Positions 44,871 to 52,276 of a stretch of DNA of 64,000 nt are shown here, in pieces. The notes beneath the pieces were generated by a model. The model made no database searches and was not told the DNA's origin. It saw nothing but the letters and a program-made list of their open reading frames with translations. This DNA comes from Beduinella massiliensis (GTDB lineage: Bacteria > Bacillota > Clostridia > Christensenellales > Aristaeellaceae). Each line of letters begins with the position of its first letter. Positions within the stretch are counted from its first letter, which is position 1. The stretch lies in NCBI RefSeq assembly GCF_900199405.1, contig NZ_LT963430.1, positions 186,001 to 250,000 of the forward strand. The letters are read 5' to 3'. The position numbers and the translations under genes were made by a program.

Positions 44871-45722
44871 TTACGCGGCGTTGCTCCTGATTTCATAGGG
44901 AGTAAGGCCGTATTTCAGGTTAATGCGTTCGAAGTTGTAGAAGTGGACATATTGTGCAACCAACTCCTCTACCTCTGCGCGAGTAGAATAATGGGCACGA
45001 TAAAGGCATTCCGATTTAAGCGTTCCGAAGAAATTCTCCATAGCAGCATTGTCGTATGGACAACCGGGACTGGACATAGAGGGTTGAAAGTGATATTCTT
45101 TGCTTAGGTCGAAGTATGCTTCGGTGGTGTATTGAGACCCTTGGTCACTGTGGAGTGCGAGTCCATCAGTGACCTTCTCTGTTATCATAGCGTCTCGGAT
45201 CGTCTGAGTAACCAGCGATGCGGCCATGTCGCCACCAATGCGATAGGCCAACACCATTCGACCACAAAGGTCAATCACCGCACACATATACAGCATTCCT
45301 TGTGGTGTGGGGATATAGGTGATATCTGTTGACCAGAAACGATTGGGTTGTTGCTGTTCAAAGGCACGCTGCAATAGGTTTGGGTATTTGTACACGTTTT
45401 GCTGATGTTGAGTATATCTTCTTTGCCGCCGAATCTGTGCAAGCAGATTGGTCTTGCGCATGACGCGCAGAAGTGCTTTAAGATTTACATTTTTTCTTTT
45501 CTTCCGCTGGATCCAGAGACGAACACGGCGGATGCCGTAGGTCTGGTTGCACTGCTGTTGACATTCCACAATCAGATCGACCAACCACTGATCTTTCGGC
45601 GTCTTTTCTTGCTTTTTACGCCAAGCATAATACCCACTTCGGGAAACTTCAAATACTTCACACATTGTGACGATAGGATAAATGTTGCGAAAACGTTCTA
45701 TAACTCGATATTTCAACTTCAC
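44871..45722 (-). CDS. IS3 transposase OrfB (DDE integrase core)
   Basis: A 283-residue retroviral-integrase-type transposase. An HTH_21 region (YAWRKKQEKTPKD, QTYGIRRVRLWIQ) precedes the catalytic core with the DDE residues in WSTDITYIPT, LHSDQGSQYT and DNAAMENFFGTLKSE. In canonical IS3 elements OrfB is made as an OrfAB fusion by -1 frameshifting; here the frame opens at GTG 45722, four bases inside orfA, with AGGAGG at the end of orfA, and TTG at 45716 would have better spacing. Translational coupling is therefore an alternative to frameshifting. Confidence 0.93.
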   Translation of the reverse strand: MKLKYRVIERFRNIYPIVTMCEVFEVSRSGYYAWRKKQEKTPKDQWLVDLIVECQQQCNQTYGIRRVRLWIQRKKRKNVNLKALLRVMRKTNLLAQIRRQRRYTQHQQNVYKYPNLLQRAFEQQQPNRFWSTDITYIPTPQGMLYMCAVIDLCGRMVLAYRIGGDMAASLVTQTIRDAMITEKVTDGLALHSDQGSQYTTEAYFDLSKEYHFQPSMSSPGCPYDNAAMENFFGTLKSECLYRAHYSTRAEVEELVAQYVHFYNFERINLKYGLTPYEIRSNAA

Positions 45723-46021
45723 CTCCTTCCAACTTCTAACAGAAAATTTCGCAGCAGTTCCACCTGCATACGCAGTTTTACCAATTCATTATTCTGCTGG
45801 ATTTCCCCGTTCTCCGGCATTTTACGCGGACGGCCTTTAGGGCGAGGTACATCGCCCTTTGCGATTAATCGTTCTCTACGGTTTTCTCGATTGACTAGTT
45901 GCTCAACCTGTTTCTTCGTTAGCCCAAGGCTGGCTCCGATTTCACGATTCGTTTCGCCTGTGATTTTCCGCTCGCGTATTGTTTCAATAAGGCCTTGTAC
46001 CTTCGTGTATTTTTGCCTCAT
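45719..46021 (-). CDS. IS3 OrfA (helix-turn-helix subunit)
   Basis: A 100-residue DNA-binding protein: TGETNREIGASLGLTKKQVE is the HTH, and the C-terminal EIQQNNELVKLRMQVELLRN is a leucine-zipper-like helix for multimerisation. ATG at 46021 is eight bases after AGGAGG, which is buried in the hairpin 46030-46070. Confidence 0.9.
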   Translation of the reverse strand: MRQKYTKVQGLIETIRERKITGETNREIGASLGLTKKQVEQLVNRENRRERLIAKGDVPRPKGRPRKMPENGEIQQNNELVKLRMQVELLRNFLLEVGRR

Positions 46022-46029
46022 ACAATAAA

Positions 46030-46070
46030 CCTCCTGTCGTAGTTTGCTTCTTACATTCTACAACAGGAGG
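46030..46070 (-). promoter_or_regulatory. Hairpin that sequesters the orfA ribosome binding site
   Basis: CCTCCTGT(C)GTAG pairs with CTAC(A)ACAGGAGG, 12 bp with one mismatch. On the minus strand the 3' arm contains the AGGAGG of orfA. Transcripts entering from outside would carry the hairpin and be poorly translated, a known protection in several IS elements; its operation here is inference. Confidence 0.65.
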
Positions 46071-46071
46071 T

Positions 46072-46108
46072 CTCTTATTTCATTGTCCGTTTATCGGGAT
46101 ACAGTCCA
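46072..46108. repeat. IS3 terminal inverted repeat (end before orfA)
   Basis: Ends GGATACAGTCCA; mate of 44812-44848. Confidence 0.9.
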
Positions 46109-46279
46109 TTTTTTAATCTGCAACACCGCCATTTTTTTTATCTAACTAAAGCGAAAAAATGATATGTAGTATAATAGATTTGAAAGGCGGTATAACAAAA
46201 GGGCGGGCATATGGATCCTGCGAGGACTTCGCTGAGGAGTTGTAAGGATGGGGAAAAGACTGCAGGATGGAAAGGAACA

Positions 46280-46786
46280 AAATTTAATTTCAGGGAGCGG
46301 GTTAGCGTAGAAGTCGTAGTAACGAATTATTTTAAAATGTCTATCAGGGACATAAACAACTGTCTTCACTCAATACATCTTCAGATATTCAAGCCTCCCT
46401 GTCATTGCCACCCCGCGCATTGATTCTTGAGATGGCGCCTCCGTTACTTTTCATTGCAATAGGCATGGCAATAATTGCTTCATTATGTTGAGAAAATTCC
46501 TGTCCTTGACTTTATTAGGATCACAGTTACCGGGTTTCGCGTAGACGTAGAAGCCTTTGGAGTACTCATCATACATCTGAATATTAGTGTTTTAGAAAGA
46601 AGGAGCAAGCCTGGAACGGAAAAGTTTGAGCAAAGCAGTGAGAAGCGAATCATGAAAAAGTAAAAAGTTGAAATGAGAAAATCGCTGCCAAAGGAGAGGG
46701 TTGTCCATGACGCCTTCGGTTATCAATGTGTAAATTTGAGGATTCCGTTGGGAAGGATGTCCAAAGGCAGGGAGAGTGCAGTTCAC
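46280..46786 (-). pseudogene. Decayed IS91-like (Y2/HUH) transposase
   Basis: On the minus strand, pieces of one transposase occur in the correct order in different frames: FGHPSQRNPQIYTLITEG and ALLKLFRSRLAPSF (46786-46595), then YDEYSKGFYVYAKPGNCDPN (about 46580-46500), a diverged part, and VPDRHFKIIRYYDFYAN (46355-46300). These match the tail of the Y2_Tnp/IS91-like family (GHPS.RNPHIH, GFYV.AKP..CDP, IP..HFK.IRYYG.YA). Several frameshifts and stops make it inactive. The catalytic tyrosine region is among the lost parts. The rest of the 46109-47065 gap has no gene apart from the promoter at 46982. Confidence 0.75.
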
Positions 46787-46981
46787 TCAAAAAAATTGCA
46801 TGATAGGGTCGCGCCTGGTGAAGGCGTGCATTTTTATGGGAAATTATAAAAGAGAAATGCAGAGGACAAAGGAAGCAACGCCTCTGTGCAAATTTTGCCT
46901 GCCGACAAAAATTGAATAAGACGTAGGAACGCCTTTTTGCGCGAAATGAATCGGAAAATGTGAGCTGGCAAAAAGGCAATA

Positions 46982-47010
46982 TTTACGCCCTGGAAGAAGC
47001 CTTCTATACT
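46982..47010 (+). promoter_or_regulatory. Promoter of the DUF1116-fdrA operon
   Basis: TTTACG (46982-46987), 17 bp, TATACT (47005-47010), about 55 bases before the first start codon. Confidence 0.5.
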
Positions 47011-47065
47011 AGATCTCAAGATGGCGTGGTTTAGAATATTCGACAAAAGAATGGAGGACGACATC

Positions 47066-48334
47066 ATGACGGTGCTTGAGCAGAAAATAGAGCAAGCCAA
47101 TGCACGTGTGCTGGAAATCATTTTGAAAGGGCGGCCTGTATGGACTGACATGGTCCCTGCCGGAGAAATCATTCCCGGCATGCGGGAAAATCTCATCCTT
47201 CATGCCGGCCCTAACTGCGAACCCGAAAATATCGTGGGCCCTATGCGCATTGGCATTTGTGGCCGCGCTGTGCACGAAGGATTAGCGAAAGAGATGGGCG
47301 AGGCTTGGAAGATGGTCGAAAAAGGGGAGATCTGTATAGCCTCTGCCCAGGACTATGGCTGCGCCTGCGGTGCTGCGATTTGTACGAGTTATCACACACC
47401 CGTACATGTAGTAAAGGATACGGTGAACGGAACCATGGGGTTTTGCGCGCCTCATCCGGGGGCTGCGCGCGACCGTCTGCGCTGGGGATTCTACGATGAA
47501 CAGGTTGAAAAGGATATGTGTTGGCTCCGCGACATCTATGCGCCCGCCATCAGCGCTGCGCTGAGGATGCTTGGCGGTGTGGACGTGAAGGAAGTTCTGT
47601 CTAAAACAGCCGGTATGGGCGATGAAAATCACGTTCGTCAGCCTGGCTCCAGCATGGCGCAGGCGCTGCAGCTTATCGATGCCCTCGTCGATCTTGACGT
47701 GCCCGGGCGTGACGAAGTCATTCATTTTTTGACGATCAACGACCGCTTCTATTTGCATGTCGTGATGGCCGCAGTAGAGAGCGTGATGGTATCTGCCAAG
47801 CGGGTTCCCTATTCCACCGTGCTGGCAGGACTGGGCGGGAACGGATACGAGCTGGGCATTCAAATGTCCGGTACCGGCAACCGATGGTATACCGTGCCTG
47901 CTCCTCTGATTTTGGGACGTTTTCTTGATGCGAAGACGACACAAGATGATTTGCTGGGCTTTTTAGGCGACAGCTGTGTAACCGAAGTATATGGACTGGG
48001 TGGGTTTTCCGCCGTCGCAGGTCCCGCCTTTGTGCGACTCACGCATCCAACCGACTCTTTTGCTGAGGCTCGCCGCCGAACGGAAAGCGCTCGCGCGGTC
48101 TCTTTGGGTGAACACAATTTCGCGCCTATCCCGTGGGATGAGTATCGAGGCTTCCCAGCCGGCATCGACGTACGTAAAGTCGTCGCGTTGAATCAGGCAC
48201 CGACCAGCCACGGCGGCTCCACCCTCAAGAAGGGAGGCCAGGGTGGTGCAGGCGCCGTGATCCTGCCTATGGAAATGTTCCGCAAGGCGCTGATGGCCTT
48301 TGCGCAGCAGGTAAGAGGGGAGATGAATACATGA
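47066..48334 (+). CDS. DUF1116 protein (AllG/YahG/YlbE-like)
   Basis: A 422-residue cytoplasmic protein; ATG at 47066 has GGAGG at 8 bases. Family landmarks are PVWTDMVPAGEIIPGM, LHAGPNCEPENIVGPM, the cysteine-rich DYGCACGAAICTSYH, GDENHVRQPGSS and TGNRWYTVPAP. In E. coli the DUF1116 protein works with FdrA and a DUF2877 protein as the oxamate carbamoyltransferase of allantoin degradation (AllFGH). Here it is the first gene of an operon with FdrA, but no DUF2877 and no carbamate kinase follow, so the acceptor and transferred group may differ. Confidence 0.9.
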   Translation: MTVLEQKIEQANARVLEIILKGRPVWTDMVPAGEIIPGMRENLILHAGPNCEPENIVGPMRIGICGRAVHEGLAKEMGEAWKMVEKGEICIASAQDYGCACGAAICTSYHTPVHVVKDTVNGTMGFCAPHPGAARDRLRWGFYDEQVEKDMCWLRDIYAPAISAALRMLGGVDVKEVLSKTAGMGDENHVRQPGSSMAQALQLIDALVDLDVPGRDEVIHFLTINDRFYLHVVMAAVESVMVSAKRVPYSTVLAGLGGNGYELGIQMSGTGNRWYTVPAPLILGRFLDAKTTQDDLLGFLGDSCVTEVYGLGGFSAVAGPAFVRLTHPTDSFAEARRRTESARAVSLGEHNFAPIPWDEYRGFPAGIDVRKVVALNQAPTSHGGSTLKKGGQGGAGAVILPMEMFRKALMAFAQQVRGEMNT

Positions 48335-49890
48335 GCCGGCTTTACGTCCACATCTATCCTAATGGCTACCGCGATTCTATTCAACTGTTGCTTGCGACCA
48401 GCGTGATGATGGAGCAGACGGGCATAACGAGCGCTAACTTCGCGATGGGAACGGAAGGGGGCAAGTGCATCTTCAAAGCACTGGGCATGGAAAGCAAAAC
48501 CATCGACGATGCGAAGACCAGCGACCTGATTGCCGCCGCCTTCTGCGATAGTGAAGAGGTTTTTGAAGCCGCGCTAAGCCAAGCGTTTGCCGCCCTAACG
48601 CAGAAGCAGGCAAAGGGAGGAGGCGTCCATCAGGCCTATCGATCGCTGGAGACTGCCCGCAGGGAACATCCGGAAGCGCAGGTTTGTATGATCTCCATCC
48701 CTGGCGAGTACGCCAAGGCAGAGGCAATGCGAGCCTTGAACGCCGGTATGCACGTGATCCTGTTCAGCAGTCATATTTCGCCGCAGGATGAACGGGAGCT
48801 GAAGGAGACTGCGCGCGAAAAGGGCCTGCTTTGTATGGGCCCCGACTGCGGCGTCGTGAACCTCGACGGCGCAGCGTTTTTGCTGGCCAGCATCACGAAC
48901 CGTGGACCATTCGGCCTTTGCGGCGCGACGGGCGTAGGCATTCAACATGTAGGAGCGCTGCTGCATGCGGCGGGAAGCGGCGTATCCCAAATTATCGGTA
49001 CGGGCGGTGGCGACCTCAGACAACCGGTCGGTGGCATTTCGATGATGATGGGCATCGACGCGCTCGAGGCCGATCCGCAGACGAAATATATTCTTCTTGT
49101 CTCCCGGAAGCCGGGACAAGAGACGCTCCAAACCGTGCTGCAGCGCGTAGAGCAATGCAAAAAGCCGGTCGTAATCTATTTTATGGGATGCGACGCTGCG
49201 CCTATCGAGGCGGCGGGAGCGATATACGCGAACAACCTGGATGACGTCGCGGTGCAGGCGCTTCGGCTGATTGGAGAGGAACTCGCCTTGCAAACGGATG
49301 AGGAGATTACAGCGCTCGCAGAAAAGGCGGCCCAAGGCATGGCGCCGCAGCAGAAGTACGTGCGCGGGCTCTTTACCGGCGGAACTTACTGTGACGAGGC
49401 CATGCGCACGATGCGTGAACGAATCGGCCCCATTTACTCCAACTGTCCGCTTACGCCGGACATGATGCTGAAGGAATCGACGAAGAGCCGTGAAAATACC
49501 TGTGTGGACTACGGCGAGGACGAGTTTACGCTCGGCAAACCGCATCCCACAATGGAACCGAGCATTCGTTGCCCACATATCCTGCGCGAGGCGGAGGATC
49601 CGACGACCGCCGTGCTGTTGCTTGACTTCATTTTTGCCGCTGCCGCGCATCCAGACCCGGTAGGCGTGGTGCTGCAAAAAATCAAGGAGGCTATGGCGCT
49701 TGCACAATCGCGTGGGGGGAAACTCGCAGTCGTCGCCTCTGTATGCGGGACAGACGCGGATTTCCAAAACCTTGCGCAGGAAAAGCAGATGCTATCCGAG
49801 GCGGGCGTCTACGTTTGTGATACCAACTATCGTGCCGCTCTCCTGGCGGGCAAGATAGTTGAACTGCTCAGCGAGGAGGTAAAACGATGA
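48331..49890 (+). CDS. fdrA: FdrA-type acyl-CoA synthetase-like protein
   Basis: A 519-residue protein overlapping DUF1116 by four bases. It has the succinyl-CoA ligase fold: a Rossmann CoA-binding-like domain (QVCMISIPGEYAKAEAM, LLCMGPDCGVVNLDG) and two ligase domains (FGLCGATGVGIQHVG; DPQTKYILLVSR; KPVVIYFMG). Where succinyl-CoA synthetase has the phosphohistidine (GHAGAI), this protein has EAAGAI, alanine at 294, so it cannot form phosphohistidine. FdrA relatives transfer carbamoyl groups to or from phosphate. The C-terminal FdrA domain is absent here and encoded separately by the next gene. Confidence 0.9.
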   Translation: MSRLYVHIYPNGYRDSIQLLLATSVMMEQTGITSANFAMGTEGGKCIFKALGMESKTIDDAKTSDLIAAAFCDSEEVFEAALSQAFAALTQKQAKGGGVHQAYRSLETARREHPEAQVCMISIPGEYAKAEAMRALNAGMHVILFSSHISPQDERELKETAREKGLLCMGPDCGVVNLDGAAFLLASITNRGPFGLCGATGVGIQHVGALLHAAGSGVSQIIGTGGGDLRQPVGGISMMMGIDALEADPQTKYILLVSRKPGQETLQTVLQRVEQCKKPVVIYFMGCDAAPIEAAGAIYANNLDDVAVQALRLIGEELALQTDEEITALAEKAAQGMAPQQKYVRGLFTGGTYCDEAMRTMRERIGPIYSNCPLTPDMMLKESTKSRENTCVDYGEDEFTLGKPHPTMEPSIRCPHILREAEDPTTAVLLLDFIFAAAAHPDPVGVVLQKIKEAMALAQSRGGKLAVVASVCGTDADFQNLAQEKQMLSEAGVYVCDTNYRAALLAGKIVELLSEEVKR

Positions 49891-50072
49891 ATGTGGACAA
49901 GATCGTAGAACTTTTTGAGGCGGAAAGACTCGTCATAATCAACGTGGGCGTACAAGCATTCGGCACGGCGCTTGAAAGGCAGGGGGTAGAGGTCGTGCAG
50001 GTGGACTGGCATCCTCCGGCGGGCGGCGACAAGGAGATGGAAGACATCCTGGCTCTGCTGGGCGGCCTGTAG
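49887..50072 (+). CDS. Separate FdrA C-terminal domain protein
   Basis: A 61-residue protein overlapping fdrA by four bases (ATGA). VIINVGVQAFGTALERQGVE and VVQVDWHPPAGGDKEM match the C-terminal segment of full-length FdrA (E. coli 555 residues), which is missing from the preceding protein. The family is therefore split into two genes here, probably giving a complex. Not a frameshift artefact: it has its own start codon and upstream GAGGAGG within fdrA. Confidence 0.85.
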   Translation: MNVDKIVELFEAERLVIINVGVQAFGTALERQGVEVVQVDWHPPAGGDKEMEDILALLGGL

Positions 50073-50093
50073 GACGAAAGAGGGGAACGGCAT

Positions 50094-51281
50094 ATGATCG
50101 TTTTGATATGCAACGCAGGGAGTACGTCGCTTAAGTTTAAGCTATTTGATATGCCCGCGGAGACGGTGCTCGCCAGCGGGAAAATCGAGCGGGTTGGAAG
50201 CGCGGATGACGCGATATTTGGATATGAGGACGCGACCCGAACCATTCACAGGGAGGGGCAAAACATACCCGATTACAGAACGGGCGTACGGGAATTCATG
50301 CGGCTCCTTTTAAAGAAGGACGGAGGAATGCTCTGCGCGTTGTCCCAGATCGACAGGGTGGGTTTCAAAACGGTAGTTTCCAAGGGCTATTTTGGCGTTC
50401 ATGAGTTGACGGAAGATGTGCTTCAAGGGATGAAAGACTGGATGATTATCGCCCGGACGCACAGCGAACCATATCTGGAGGTCATTGATACCGTGCGCCA
50501 GGCGCTGCCGGAAGCGATTTTTATCGGCAGCTTCGAGACCGGATTTCACACCACCATTCCGCTTCACCGGCGTGTCTACGATCTGCCTTATGAATGGTAC
50601 GAACGCTTCGGCGTACAACGTTTGGGCTATCACGGAGCGTCGCACGGTTTTATCGCGGACACCTTAAACGCCCAAATAGGTCCGAGGTACAAGGCCATCT
50701 CCTGCCATATGGGCGGAAGCTCCTCCGTTTGTGCCATCGAGGACGGGAAGAGCGCGGACACAAGCTTTGGTATGTCGCTGCAGACGGGCGTCATTCATGG
50801 CAGCCGCACCGGCGATATGGATTGCGATCTGGTCTGGTTTTTAGAGACGTTGGGGCTGTCGCGCGCGCAGATCGAGGAGGGCATGAAGAAACAGGGCGGC
50901 ATGCTGGGATTATCCGGCGTCAGTGCTGATCTCCGTTACATTGAGGCAGCCGCACAGCAGGGACATGACCGCGCACAGCTCGCACTGGATCGGTACATCT
51001 ATGACTTAGTGCGTTATATCGGCGCATTTTACGCTGTGCTCGGCGGAATGGATACGCTTGTATTTACCGGCGGTATCGGCGAGAATTCGCCCTACGTGCG
51101 CCGCCGCGTCTGCGAAGCGCTGGCTCATATGGGCGTAACGATAAACCAAAACACGAACGAGGCCTGCCGGGGAAACGCGGCGGTACTTTCCGATCCGGAA
51201 GCGCCAGTGTTGGTGCAGATTATTCCCACGAATGAAGAGGTGGGGATCGCGCGACGCGCCTACGCTTACAGCGTACAATAA
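50094..51281 (+). CDS. Divergent acetate-kinase-family acyl kinase
   Basis: A 395-residue ASKHA kinase of the AckA/butyrate-propionate group, which interconverts an acyl phosphate plus ADP with acid plus ATP. N7 (CNAGSTSLK), R88 (IDRVGF), H180 (YHGASH), SRTGDMD with R238, GGIGENS and PTNEE are present. Two departures stand out: the catalytic aspartate 148 of acetate kinase is E148 (FETGFH), and the HGG after the R91-equivalent is replaced (RVGFKTV). These suggest a substrate other than acetate. In related fdrA operons this position is taken by carbamate kinase, which belongs to another fold. Confidence 0.85.
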   Translation: MIVLICNAGSTSLKFKLFDMPAETVLASGKIERVGSADDAIFGYEDATRTIHREGQNIPDYRTGVREFMRLLLKKDGGMLCALSQIDRVGFKTVVSKGYFGVHELTEDVLQGMKDWMIIARTHSEPYLEVIDTVRQALPEAIFIGSFETGFHTTIPLHRRVYDLPYEWYERFGVQRLGYHGASHGFIADTLNAQIGPRYKAISCHMGGSSSVCAIEDGKSADTSFGMSLQTGVIHGSRTGDMDCDLVWFLETLGLSRAQIEEGMKKQGGMLGLSGVSADLRYIEAAAQQGHDRAQLALDRYIYDLVRYIGAFYAVLGGMDTLVFTGGIGENSPYVRRRVCEALAHMGVTINQNTNEACRGNAAVLSDPEAPVLVQIIPTNEEVGIARRAYAYSVQ

Positions 51282-51342
51282 AAGTGCACGGTGCGCTTGA
51301 TGCCTTTTAATAGACCTATAAAAGACGAGGAGGAACCCTATT

Positions 51343-52227
51343 ATGAAGATCGGCATGATCGGCTTGGGTATCATGGGCAAGCCTATGGCTAGGAACCTGC
51401 TGAAGGCTGGCTATGATCTTTGTGTGTTCGACGTGAATCCCGCGGTCGTTGCGGAGGTGGCGGCCGCAGGCGCCACAGCTGCTGCAAACGCGCGCGAAAC
51501 TGCAAAAAATGCGGAAGTTGTTTTGACCATGCTGCCGAATAGCCCACACGTCAGGAGCGTCATGCTGGGGAAGGACGGCGTAGGAGCTGTGATGGAAAGG
51601 GGGGCTACCTTTATCGATATGTCCTCTATCAATCCCATTGACAGCCGAGAGATCGCGGCAGAGCTAGCTGGTTACGGCATAGAGATGCTGGACGCTCCTG
51701 TTTCCGGAGGAGAGCCAAAGGCTATCGACGGAACCCTATCCATTATGGTTGGCGGAAAACTGGAGGTGTTTCATAAGTATCGGGAGATGCTTTCTCATAT
51801 GGGAGCGAGCGTCGTGCGCTGCGGCGAAGTCGGCGCCGGGAACGTGACCAAGCTGTGCAACCAGGTTATCGTGGCGATCAATATCGCGGCGCTTAGCGAG
51901 GCGCTGACGTTGGGGCAACTCGCCGGGGTAGCGCCGGAGGCGATCTTCGAGGCAATTCGAGGGGGCCTTGCGGGATCCACGGTGATGAATGCCAAAGCGC
52001 CGATGATGATGGACCGCGATTTCAAGCCGGGCTTCCGCATCGACCTGCACATCAAGGATCTGAACAACGTGCTCGATGCGGCCAAGAGCGTCGATGCGCC
52101 CGTACCTTTGACGGCGCAGGTGATGGAGATGATGAAGGTGCTGCACAAGGATGGCGAGGGGATCAGTGATCACAGCGTGCTGGTAAAGTTCTACGAAAAG
52201 CTTTCCGGAGAAGAAATTCATCGTTGA
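51343..52227 (+). CDS. garR: 2-hydroxy-3-oxopropionate (tartronate semialdehyde) reductase
   Basis: A 294-residue beta-hydroxyacid dehydrogenase, the same length as E. coli GarR and very similar throughout: GLGIMGKPMARNLLKAGY, LTMLPNSPHV, LDAPVSGGEPKAIDG and AIRGGLAGSTV. The NAD(P) site is GLGIMG (7-12), the catalytic lysine K170 (GAGNVTKLCNQ). It reduces tartronate semialdehyde to glycerate, a step of glyoxylate, galactarate and allantoin catabolism. GAGGAGGAA lies before the start. 3-hydroxyisobutyrate dehydrogenase activity is a less likely alternative. Last gene of the fdrA operon. Confidence 0.9.
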   Translation: MKIGMIGLGIMGKPMARNLLKAGYDLCVFDVNPAVVAEVAAAGATAAANARETAKNAEVVLTMLPNSPHVRSVMLGKDGVGAVMERGATFIDMSSINPIDSREIAAELAGYGIEMLDAPVSGGEPKAIDGTLSIMVGGKLEVFHKYREMLSHMGASVVRCGEVGAGNVTKLCNQVIVAINIAALSEALTLGQLAGVAPEAIFEAIRGGLAGSTVMNAKAPMMMDRDFKPGFRIDLHIKDLNNVLDAAKSVDAPVPLTAQVMEMMKVLHKDGEGISDHSVLVKFYEKLSGEEIHR

Positions 52228-52237
52228 AAAATCGGAT

Positions 52238-52263
52238 GAGGGGCTGCCAAACGGCAGCCCCTC
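52238..52263. terminator. Bidirectional terminator between garR and the AraC regulator
   Basis: GAGGGGCTGCC pairs with GGCAGCCCCTC; on the minus strand it is followed by ATCCGATTTTTC. Confidence 0.8.
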
Positions 52264-52276
52264 GGTTGCTCTTCGC

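Larger units (their letters stand above)
44812..46108 (-). mobile_element. IS3-family insertion sequence
   Basis: A 1297-bp element bounded by imperfect terminal inverted repeats (30 of 37 bases match, outer 12 identical: TGGACTGTATCC) and carrying two overlapping transposase frames on the minus strand. Both frames appear intact. No identical 3-4 bp target duplication flanks it (left AAG, right TTT); A- and T-runs abut the ends. Only one copy is in the window. Confidence 0.92.

Noticed and set aside
44804-46116. Target-site duplication around the IS3 element
   Set aside because: The bases next to the two ends (AAG and TTT) are not a direct repeat.
46475-46663. Plus-strand frame with EKIPVLDFIR
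   Set aside because: It resembles a transposase segment by chance but lies antisense to the better supported ordered IS91-like remnants and has no RBS.
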